IMG/VR virus record: IMGVR_UViG_3300042389_000724
Location: 1 to 64,000 of that record
Strand: one strand, 5' to 3'
Origin: a virus
Length of the DNA: 64,000 nt
Positions 45,242 through 53,500 of this stretch are shown piece after piece. Position numbers and translations under genes: made by a program. The notes under the pieces were generated by a model, which saw nothing but the letters and a program-made list of their open reading frames with translations, was not told the origin of the DNA and did not search any database. Each line of letters starts with the position of its first letter. The first letter of the stretch is position 1.

Positions 45242-46341
45242 TGAAAGGGTTTTTAGGAAAAGAAGGTTTTGTTTGGTGGCATGGTGTCGTTGAAGACACA
45301 GCAGATCCTTTGCATCTTGGTAGATGTAGAGTTCGTGTTTATGGTTTTCATGTAGAAGATAAAACCGAACTACCAACATCTTCTCTGCCTTGGGCGTATC
45401 CCATGCAACCACTTACTAGTGCTGCTCTGTCTGGAGTTGGAACTTCTCCTACTGGTCTTCTAGTTGGATCTCATGTATTTGGGTTTTTCCGTGATGGAGA
45501 AGAGGCTCAAGATCCTGTAATGATTGGATCTTTTGGTGGAGTTCCAATGAAACCCGCCGATACTTCTGTTGGATTTTCCGATTCATCGGGAAAGTATCCA
45601 GCAACGAATGCTGGAATTGCTGCAAAACAATTTCCTCTTGGTGTTTCGGTGGTAGGAGAACAAGACACCAACAGGTTGGCTAGAAATTCTGATTCCGAGC
45701 AAATGAAATCTACTGTTGTGGCATACAAGACATCAACGGTAAAAACAGACATTCCCAGTACACCAGGTGTTCGTGGAGGAAAGAATTGGAGCGAGCCAGC
45801 AACACCGTACTCCGCTGTCTATCCCAAAAACCATGTTCGCTATACTGAGAGTGGTCACATTGAAGAATTTGACGATACACCAGGATCAGAGAGAATCCAT
45901 CAGTTTCATTCCTCTGGTTCGTTTGTTGAAATAGGAAACGGATGGGATAGTAATCCAAATGGAACGAGAGTTCAGAGAATAGTTGGAGATGACTACGAAA
46001 TCGTACACGGAAATAAAAAGGTATACATCAGCGGCGGCGAGGGGCTGGATGTTGTTGTTTCTGGAGGAGTCAATCTAACAGTAAGTGGTGATTGCAGAAT
46101 AGAATTGAATGGTAAAACCGACATACTAGCCACCAGCGATGTGAATCTTCAAATAGAAGGATCTCTCAAGGCTTCGGGAAAAACGATTGAGTTCTATGCG
46201 GATGGAGATATTGGATTCTCGGGCAGAACCATTTCATTCATCACCGATAGTAATATCATGGTGATGCAGCAGGGCAAGCGCATAGAGGTGAACTCTGGCG
46301 ATGCCGTTCTGCGTCCTAAGCGCGTAAATGTGAAGGACTGA
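45238..46341 (+). CDS. 5: Baseplate spike protein, gp5-like without lysozyme
   Basis: 367 aa. The N-terminal 130 residues (DPLHLGRCRVRVYGFHVEDK, then LPWAYPMQPLTSAALSGVG) form the OB-fold of gp5/VgrG spikes. The C-terminal 90 residues are beta-helix-like repeats (KVYISGGEGLDVVVSGGVNL; IEFYADGDIGFSGRTISFI). The lysozyme domain of T4 gp5 is absent from between them, as in many marine relatives. I start at 45238, where ATG overlaps the gp27 stop (ATGA); 45241 is equally possible. The spike pierces the host envelope, with the PAAR protein at its tip. Confidence 0.85.
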   Translation: MMKGFLGKEGFVWWHGVVEDTADPLHLGRCRVRVYGFHVEDKTELPTSSLPWAYPMQPLTSAALSGVGTSPTGLLVGSHVFGFFRDGEEAQDPVMIGSFGGVPMKPADTSVGFSDSSGKYPATNAGIAAKQFPLGVSVVGEQDTNRLARNSDSEQMKSTVVAYKTSTVKTDIPSTPGVRGGKNWSEPATPYSAVYPKNHVRYTESGHIEEFDDTPGSERIHQFHSSGSFVEIGNGWDSNPNGTRVQRIVGDDYEIVHGNKKVYISGGEGLDVVVSGGVNLTVSGDCRIELNGKTDILATSDVNLQIEGSLKASGKTIEFYADGDIGFSGRTISFITDSNIMVMQQGKRIEVNSGDAVLRPKRVNVKD

Positions 46342-46345
46342 TCAT

Positions 46346-46564
46346 ATGAATTACCGAGGTCTTCACCGCAAATATCTTGAAGGTTCTTCTGTGTACGAGG
46401 TGTACAGAAGCGGCGATGTTGTGAAAAGGGGAGACAAGTTCTATGTTTGTGCTGTTGAAGAAACATCAGGATATCTTCCAGAAGACATGGATTCTGGTTT
46501 CGATATCATGTCTTATTTTGTAGATCCTTCTCCCAACAATATCATAGACGGGGGAAACTACTAA
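46346..46564 (+). CDS. Small baseplate-linked protein, 72 aa
   Basis: NYRGLHRKYLEGSSVYEVYR then GDVVKRGDKFYVCAVEETSG looks like a small chitin-binding-type (ChtBD3-like) beta domain with conserved Tyr/Trp positions. It lies between the spike and its PAAR tip, so it may be a spike-associated or fibre-attached module. The stop overlaps the next start (TAATG). Confidence 0.62.
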   Translation: MNYRGLHRKYLEGSSVYEVYRSGDVVKRGDKFYVCAVEETSGYLPEDMDSGFDIMSYFVDPSPNNIIDGGNY

Positions 46565-46830
46565 TGCCAGGATTTGGGGTATGTAGAGCACACATAGATA
46601 CTGCTGGAGGCACTATTTTGATAGGCAATCCATTCTTTTTTGTTGACGGTTTCCCTGTTTCTGTTGAGGGTAATCCTGTACAAGATCACGGCAACAACGA
46701 ACACGATAACGCAGTCATGGTTCAGGGAAATCCTAATTTTGTGCTTGGGGGAATTCCTGTTTGTACTGTTGCGAGTCAGGCTAGTTGCGGTCATCCTCCA
46801 ACAGGTTCGGGAACTTTTTTTGTGGGGTAA
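46564..46830 (+). CDS. PAAR-repeat spike tip protein
   Basis: 88 aa. Starts GFGVCRAHIDTAGGTILIG, has VSVEGNPVQDHGNNEHDN and NFVLGGIPVCTVASQASCGH: the P/A/H/C pattern of PAAR proteins, whose His/Cys bind a metal and sharpen the tip. In T4 this is gp5.4. Coupled to the small upstream gene (TAATG). Confidence 0.85.
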   Translation: MPGFGVCRAHIDTAGGTILIGNPFFFVDGFPVSVEGNPVQDHGNNEHDNAVMVQGNPNFVLGGIPVCTVASQASCGHPPTGSGTFFVG

Positions 46831-46833
46831 CAA

Positions 46834-47637
46834 ATGGCAGATCAGCAGTGTCCATGTAAACAAAAATTGAGCGAAGGCGAAAAGGGTATTCTCAATTTTG
46901 GATTGAGCAGCGAGATGCTTAAAAATCCAAATGCTGCTGCTATCGGATTAACACGGCAGTTGGGTGGCTCGAATGGAAATCGTCTTGCGACTATAATCGG
47001 CAATGCTACAGCGGTTCCTCCCGTTTCGTATTCGCAGCAAATCGCTCCTCTGCTTCCGTCTCTGAATGCTCTGAAAGACAAAATAGATCAGCAATCTGGA
47101 ATTGTTGATGTCTTCGAAGCAGAGTGCAACAGGATGACTGATCCGCGATATCTTACCAGCATCATAAGCAGCCTTTCTCTTTATGGAGAATTGTCCTGTG
47201 CTTTGGGAATCGAAGGTCTTGATATTGGTGTTGGTCTTAATGTGGTCAATCAAAATGGTCAGTTGTCCATACAGGCAGCAGTTGCCGCAAATGTAAACCT
47301 AGAAAAGATACTGAATCAGTTTGATTCTGGTCTTGGAACCGATGTTGCTAGTGCTGTGCAGAGCCTACAGGCTGGATTAGATGGCGCGTTTGCTGCTATA
47401 GATCAGGTAAACGGTGCTATCAATGGTGTCATGGCTGAAGCAGCAGCAATACAAAACGCAGTCGCAGACTTTATTCAAAAATACACAAACATTAGTTCGC
47501 TCGCCAGCCTGGTGGATACTGCAAGCACAGATCCTTGTTTTAAACTTGGATCTACTCTCAATGGTAGTCTTGTTAGTCCAGGATTCTTGAATGTTGTTCG
47601 GGGAGGAACACCGACAGGATTTGGAACAACAAGATGA
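46834..47637 (+). CDS. Conserved baseplate-operon protein, 267 aa
   Basis: N-terminal Cys pair (QQCPCKQK). The rest is long helices rich in Ala, Gln and Ser (LAAI-type pattern, VASAVQSLQAGLDGAFAAID), with a Cys-rich short end (TDPCFKLGST). Proteins of this look occur in the same place in T4-like marine phages, unknown function. It overlaps the next gene by four bases (ATGA). Confidence 0.66.
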   Translation: MADQQCPCKQKLSEGEKGILNFGLSSEMLKNPNAAAIGLTRQLGGSNGNRLATIIGNATAVPPVSYSQQIAPLLPSLNALKDKIDQQSGIVDVFEAECNRMTDPRYLTSIISSLSLYGELSCALGIEGLDIGVGLNVVNQNGQLSIQAAVAANVNLEKILNQFDSGLGTDVASAVQSLQAGLDGAFAAIDQVNGAINGVMAEAAAIQNAVADFIQKYTNISSLASLVDTASTDPCFKLGSTLNGSLVSPGFLNVVRGGTPTGFGTTR

Positions 47638-48305
47638 TTTCCTCCGACAGCAACATCACCGAACTAAAGGATATCTCCCTTATGGTTGGAGAGATATTTG
47701 GTGTTTTTATTGTTGGGCTGGGTTTGGGGGCTTGGGGAATAATCAAGAAGCAAAACCTGAATTGGTCTTCTAGGTGGAAGGATGTAACGGAAAAGAGGTT
47801 TGTTCAGAAGCACACACAGATACATGAACTACTCACGGAGTTGAGGCTTACCTCTAGGTGCTGTCGGTGCTTGATTTTTCAATTTCACAACGGCGGGTCT
47901 TTTGCCGATGGTAGTTCAATCAAGAGGTTTTCCGTAACCCACGAGTCGTGTGCCTCTGGGGTGGGAACTGTTATGCTTGACTCTCAAGATGTGTTACTGA
48001 CAAGGTATGCTGAATTGATACGAGTTTTAGAAGAACAACCTTCAAAAATTCTTTCGATTCGTGATGTTCCTTCTTCTGGATTCCGTTCTGGACTTGAGAT
48101 AAATAGCGTAGATTACTTTACTCTGCTTCCTCTTAGATGTTCCGATGGTATTTCTCCTCTTGGTTTTGTGTGTTGTCAGTGGTGTTCTGGAGATGCACTA
48201 GATGATATTGAGAAAGAGGGTATTTCTCAAACGACTTTAGAGCAAGTGATCTCAGAGGCAGTAGAAAACATCAACGCACACATAAACTTCAAAAAGAACA
48301 AATAA
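47634..48305 (+). CDS. Membrane-anchored GAF-like protein, 223 aa
   Basis: One transmembrane helix at residues 18-38 (MVGEIFGVFIVGLGLGAWGI). The domain behind it (CRCLIFQFHNGGSFADGSSI, then RFSVTHESC and PLRCSDGISPLGFVCCQW) has the pattern of a GAF-like sensor or ligand-binding domain found in phage and bacterial proteins (x-x-FHNG). Its place between a hub-like gene and gp25 is unusual. It might sense something at the membrane or act in superinfection control; unproven. The end overlaps gp25 by one base. Confidence 0.65.
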   Translation: MISSDSNITELKDISLMVGEIFGVFIVGLGLGAWGIIKKQNLNWSSRWKDVTEKRFVQKHTQIHELLTELRLTSRCCRCLIFQFHNGGSFADGSSIKRFSVTHESCASGVGTVMLDSQDVLLTRYAELIRVLEEQPSKILSIRDVPSSGFRSGLEINSVDYFTLLPLRCSDGISPLGFVCCQWCSGDALDDIEKEGISQTTLEQVISEAVENINAHINFKKNK

Positions 48306-48712
48306 TGGCTCTACGCTTAACAGGAACATCCACATCGGTATACACGGACATAGATCCCATGTTTTCGAGGAATCCGAAAACTGGCGATCTTCTTCTTGTT
48401 CGTGACGATCAGGCGATACGAACTTCTTTGAAGAATCTACTCATGACTTCCTTTGGTGAACGGCTGTTTCAGCCGACCATAGGTGGATCTCTTCGTTCTC
48501 TGCTCTTTGAACCCATAGATGCAATCACGACTATGGAGATCAAAGACAGAATACTGAAAACTATATTGGATCATGAGCCAAGAGTTTCAAATGTTGTAGT
48601 TAGTATTAGTGCATCGGAAGATCAGAATGGCTACGGTGTTGAAATAGAGTATTCAATCGTTGCTGCTGGAAAAACTGATAGAGTGTCGGTTGTACTAGAA
48701 AGGGTGCGCTGA
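48305..48712 (+). CDS. 25: Baseplate wedge subunit gp25
   Basis: 135 aa, nearly T4 length (132). LLMTSFGERLFQPTIGGSLR and the HEPRV motif near residue 90 define the gp25/lysozyme-like wedge family (also in type VI secretion). gp25 forms the core bundle with gp6 and gp53. Coupled on both sides (TAATG, TGATG). Confidence 0.93.
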   Translation: MALRLTGTSTSVYTDIDPMFSRNPKTGDLLLVRDDQAIRTSLKNLLMTSFGERLFQPTIGGSLRSLLFEPIDAITTMEIKDRILKTILDHEPRVSNVVVSISASEDQNGYGVEIEYSIVAAGKTDRVSVVLERVR

Positions 48713-50532
48713 TGTCCACTAACAATAACAACTTTAATATCATAGGACTTGATTTCGATGAAGCCAAGGCTTCTCTCAAGGCTTTCTTGCAGTCGCAGGA
48801 TACACTCAAAGACTACAATTTTGACGGATCGGTATTGAGCACTATTCTTGATGTGTTGGCTTACAACACACACTATCAGGCATTTTATGCCAACATGGTA
48901 GCAAACGAAATGTTCTTGGACAGCGCAGTGCTTCGTCCTTCTGTGGTATCTCATGCAAAAACTCTTGGATATGTTCCTTCTTCTCGTAGAGCATCAAAGG
49001 CAGTTCTTACGGTGGATGCGCCTGGAGCAACGGACTCAACATATCTTGCTCGGGGAACTGAATTTGTAGGTACTAATGCTGCTGGAACTCAATACCGATT
49101 TGTTTTGCTTGATACGGTGTATGCAAATTCTACTACGGATAAATTTGAAGAAATTGAAGTGTATGAGGGGACTCTACGCAGGATGAGTTATGTTTATGAT
49201 CCGACAAAAAAGAGCGGATCGGTTCTACTCATACCAAACAACAAGATAGACACCACCACAATTAGAGTTCGAATCAAGAACTCTGCCACAGACAGCACTG
49301 GAATTGGTGATGCATGGACTTATTCGGATTCATACATCGACCTGACTCCAACATCCAAGGTGTATTTTCTTCAAGAAAAAGAAACGGGTATGTACGAACT
49401 GTATTTCGGGGACAACTTCCTTGGAATGCAGCCGCAGTCTGGTAGCATTGTTATAGTGGAATACTTGGAAACCAACGCTGACGAGGCAAATGCCATCAGC
49501 AGATTTAGCACTGCGGTAAATGGTCTGCAAACCATTACTGTTGTGTCTTCTTCTTCTGGTGGAGTTGCCGAAGAAAGTGTTTCCAAGATCAAATTTTTAG
49601 CCCCGAAGTATTACACAGCACAAAGCCGAGCAGTGACGGAAAACGATTACAAAGTAATGGTTTTGCGTGAGTATCCTAGTGCTAATTCTGTCTTTGTTTA
49701 TGGAGGCGAAGATGTTGATCCGCCTCAGTATGGAAAGGTGTTTATTGCAATCAAACCTAGCACTGGTTCTGCGCTTACAAGCCAAGAAAAGATTTCTCTT
49801 GTAAAGCGTCTACGAGAAAATCGTTCTGTTGTTACCGTTACTCCAGAAATAGTAGATCCTGATTACATTGATCTAGTGATTGATTCTATCGTGACATTCG
49901 ATCCGTCTTTGACTAGCATCGGTGCAGGAACACTCAAGAGCATTATCGTGGCGTATTTGTACACATACTCTGCTTCTGTTTTGGAGTCCTTTGGATCTAA
50001 TTTCTACTTGTCCAAGATCATTCAGGGCATCAATGGATTGAATGCGGGTATAATCAGCAACCAAACTACTGTGAAAATGAGAAAGACGATTAATCTTTCT
50101 AGGCTTCTAGTCACAAAGGGGTTCAGCATTGACTTCAAAAATCCGATCAATCGGGTGAGTCACATGGAATCGGATATGCCGACACTTTCTAGTAGCCTGT
50201 TTTCACACAAAGATGTTTTTGGTGTCGTATACAACAATGTTAGTGCAGTGGACAATAGTGACGGAAGAATAGATTTGGTCAGGATTGATGAAGAAGGAAT
50301 GTCTAAACTCGTGTATCAAAACATAGGAAGCGTTGATTACGAAAAGGGAATCGTTCGCTTCAATACTAATTTCTCACCAACCAGCAGCGATATTTTCTTG
50401 ACCGTAACCGTAGAACCCCAAAACGATGATTTGTTTGTTTTCGAGAACAAGATGTTCCGTATCAGCAGAGCATATTCGGATTCGATTTCTGTTGACCTGA
50501 CTACACAGAGCAATCGCAAGAAGGCACTATAA
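48712..50532 (+). CDS. 6: Baseplate wedge subunit gp6
   Basis: 606 aa (T4: 660). GSVLSTILDVLAYNTHYQAF and MVANEMFLDSAVLRPSVVSH, then SKIKFLAPKYYTAQSRAVTE and NDYKVMVLREYPSANSVFVY, are hallmark segments of gp6/baseplate J-like proteins. It dimerises around the hub to form the inner ring of the baseplate. It starts on TGATG with gp25. Confidence 0.93.
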   Translation: MSTNNNNFNIIGLDFDEAKASLKAFLQSQDTLKDYNFDGSVLSTILDVLAYNTHYQAFYANMVANEMFLDSAVLRPSVVSHAKTLGYVPSSRRASKAVLTVDAPGATDSTYLARGTEFVGTNAAGTQYRFVLLDTVYANSTTDKFEEIEVYEGTLRRMSYVYDPTKKSGSVLLIPNNKIDTTTIRVRIKNSATDSTGIGDAWTYSDSYIDLTPTSKVYFLQEKETGMYELYFGDNFLGMQPQSGSIVIVEYLETNADEANAISRFSTAVNGLQTITVVSSSSGGVAEESVSKIKFLAPKYYTAQSRAVTENDYKVMVLREYPSANSVFVYGGEDVDPPQYGKVFIAIKPSTGSALTSQEKISLVKRLRENRSVVTVTPEIVDPDYIDLVIDSIVTFDPSLTSIGAGTLKSIIVAYLYTYSASVLESFGSNFYLSKIIQGINGLNAGIISNQTTVKMRKTINLSRLLVTKGFSIDFKNPINRVSHMESDMPTLSSSLFSHKDVFGVVYNNVSAVDNSDGRIDLVRIDEEGMSKLVYQNIGSVDYEKGIVRFNTNFSPTSSDIFLTVTVEPQNDDLFVFENKMFRISRAYSDSISVDLTTQSNRKKAL

Positions 50533-50534
50533 TC

Positions 50535-53500
50535 ATGAGTGTAAGCAACATCATACTAAACACGAATGAGGAGACACTTGAAAACATACTGTCTCCTTTT
50601 ATAGAACAACAGTTTCCGCAGTTTGTTCGCACAGATCACAGAAAATTGGTTTTGTTTGTCAAGGCTTACTACGAGTGGTTGGAAAAGCAGGGCAATCCTG
50701 GATTTGTTGTTTCTCATCTTGATGAAGTTGCGGACATAGACGGCAACCTCGAACAGTTTTTTGATCATTTCAAACACACATATCTTGAGGGTTTTCCAGA
50801 ACTACTTGCTACCACGGTCACGGGTAACAAACCGAACAAGAAAACTCTGCTCAAGAAGATCAGAGATTTTTACGGAAACAAAGGAACCGAGAGTGCGTAT
50901 AAATTCTTGTTCAAGTTGCTGTATGACAGTGATTTGGAAATCTACTATCCTAACCGAGACATCCTAAAGGCATCGGATGGTATTTGGGTTGAGCCTTGTT
51001 CGATCAAGACAACTTCTGTGTCTGGTGCTGCTTTGTTCGGTGTTGAAGGTGGAAACATTTTGCAGTACACCGATGGAACTCTCACAGGCAGCGCATTCAT
51101 TGAATCTGTAGTTCAATACGAATTCAGCGGATATTCTGTTACCGAATTTTTCATCAAAGATATCAACGGATCATTCGTTTCAAATCAACAGGTAGTGCTT
51201 CAAAAAAATGCATTAGAGTACAGAGAGAATGCTTATTCGGTTTTGGGTGATTTCTTTGTTGAACTGCCAGGAGAAAATTACTCTATTGGTGATCGTGTGG
51301 TTGTGTATGATGATCGCGGAGTTGGTTTTTTGGCAAAGGTCGATCAGGTTGGATTGTTTGGAAATATCAAAAGACTCGGAATCATTAGTTCGGGTATCAA
51401 CTATCCTACCAATATTGTTGTAGACATATTCAACGAACGCGGAGAACGAACCGCAAAAGTTCAAGCACTTGCTACTGCTGTTACAAAGTATCCAGGATAT
51501 TTTTCTGGAAACAGTGGTAAGATATCTTCAAACAAGCGTGTTCAAGACGGTAATTACTATCAGCCGTTTTCTTATGAATTGAGGGGTTCGGTGTCTTTAG
51601 ACACCTACTTTGAGACTTTGAAATCCATTATTCACCCAGCAGGCATGAAAATGTTTGGGTCTATCTTGGTCAATGAAGTCCTGAAATCTTCTGCATATTC
51701 GTCTGCACAGGTAACGGTGTCTGAAACACCACTGATCGGTAGATATACCCCGTATACGCTTCGAACATTCAATGATTTGCGAGACAGTTACTTTTTGCCT
51801 AATCAGGTTACTGGTTCCACCCTACAGGTTTGGTTGAGTGCCTACAACATTGATGGGTTTACTAGCACGGGCGTTACGAATGGCGTGTTTCAACTTTTTG
51901 GCAATAAAAAAGATGCTTACGGAATACGGTATTGGAGAAGCATCAATAATGGAATCACATTTGAGCCAGCAAATGCAACAGGTGTTTTCAATCAAGCAGA
52001 ATCGGCACCGAGTTCCACTATTTGGCTTACTCCAAGACTGAAGGAGAATGCTGTTTCTACTCACAGCACGGTTGACATAAGACCATCCGATTCCACATCT
52101 GAAATTTCTACTGGCAGCGGAAATGCTCGCTCTCTTGGTTTTGCTGCTTCTTCTGAGAGACTTTCCACACTAGGACTAACAATGTCTCGTTCATACTTCG
52201 TGGTCTTTAAGCCTAGAAGTGTTGGAGTGATTGGAAATCTGGGACTAGCCAGTTCAGAAACTCAGCAATGGCTATTGGGCGACGCTGGAGCATATCACGG
52301 AATTCTGCTTGGACGGACAGGTCCTTCCACAGATACTGCTCTGAAAGCCATAGCGTTTCAGTGGAACAGTGGTTCAAATAGACCATCGGTTACAGTACCA
52401 ATCGGAAAAACTGGTGAATGGAAGTTGCTTGTAAACACATATGACCGAAACCCCGTAAGCGGAAACGGTCCTCTGTCGCTCTTTTTTAATGGAGTGTGTG
52501 CTGGAACCGTAGCAAACGCAGTTCCTATTGCGGCGGCTGTACAGAATGCGGGTGCCACATTTGGAGTTGGTTGTGTAAACAATTCTATCACCAGACAATT
52601 CGATGGAGAAATAGCAGAAGTTCTACTGTATCAGGGTGATGTTGGTCAACTGAACCGACAAAAAATAGAAGGATATCTTGCCCACAAATATGGTATATCC
52701 TCTGTTCTTCCGTCTACTCACCCGTACAAGTCTGCACCGCCAGGTGGATCGTTTGCTTCTGGTAAATGGTATGGAACCACTGGAGATTACTATCCAAACG
52801 GATACAATCCATACATTGGTTCGACTTCCGATGTCGGTGTCGATGGACTCACAGCACCACCTGGTTCTGTATTCATCCGCAAATATGCAGGATACACATA
52901 TACGGTTGCTCCTGAACTTGGAGTCACAAGCCACTCTCCTCTTGGCTCTCCGCTTGGCGGAATCACTTCTTGGCGTAGAAGGAAAGAAGTGAACAACGAC
53001 ATTTCGCAGATGAGTGGATTGGTGTTGTGGTTGAAGCCAGAAAACATTGGAGTGTGTGGATCTTTTGTCAACGGAGCAAGCATGGATGTGTGGAGAGATG
53101 CCTCTCCCTCTTCTAATGATGCAGTTCCACCAACATGGAATCGTTGGAATGGTATTGCTCACATAACAAAAACATCGGATGCAGCAAGCGATTGGGCGAT
53201 GCAATCATATGCGGGCAACGCTCCCATCACTAAACTGTCGTTTTTGCTTAATGGATTGTGTGGAGGATACACTAAAGGTAGACTCTTGATGGCTGGTTTG
53301 AATCAGAGTGGGGACATTGCCAATGCAAGTTATGCTGGAATTGATTATGCGTGGTATTCTGTTGGACCATATAGTACTGCTTTAACCCAGCAGCGAACTA
53401 TGAGAATTTATGAGTCTGGAACCAACATTGGCATAATCATGAATGCTGGAAATGATATTTCTGCATACGATGATGTTGTTTTTGATGTTGAGTATGAAGA

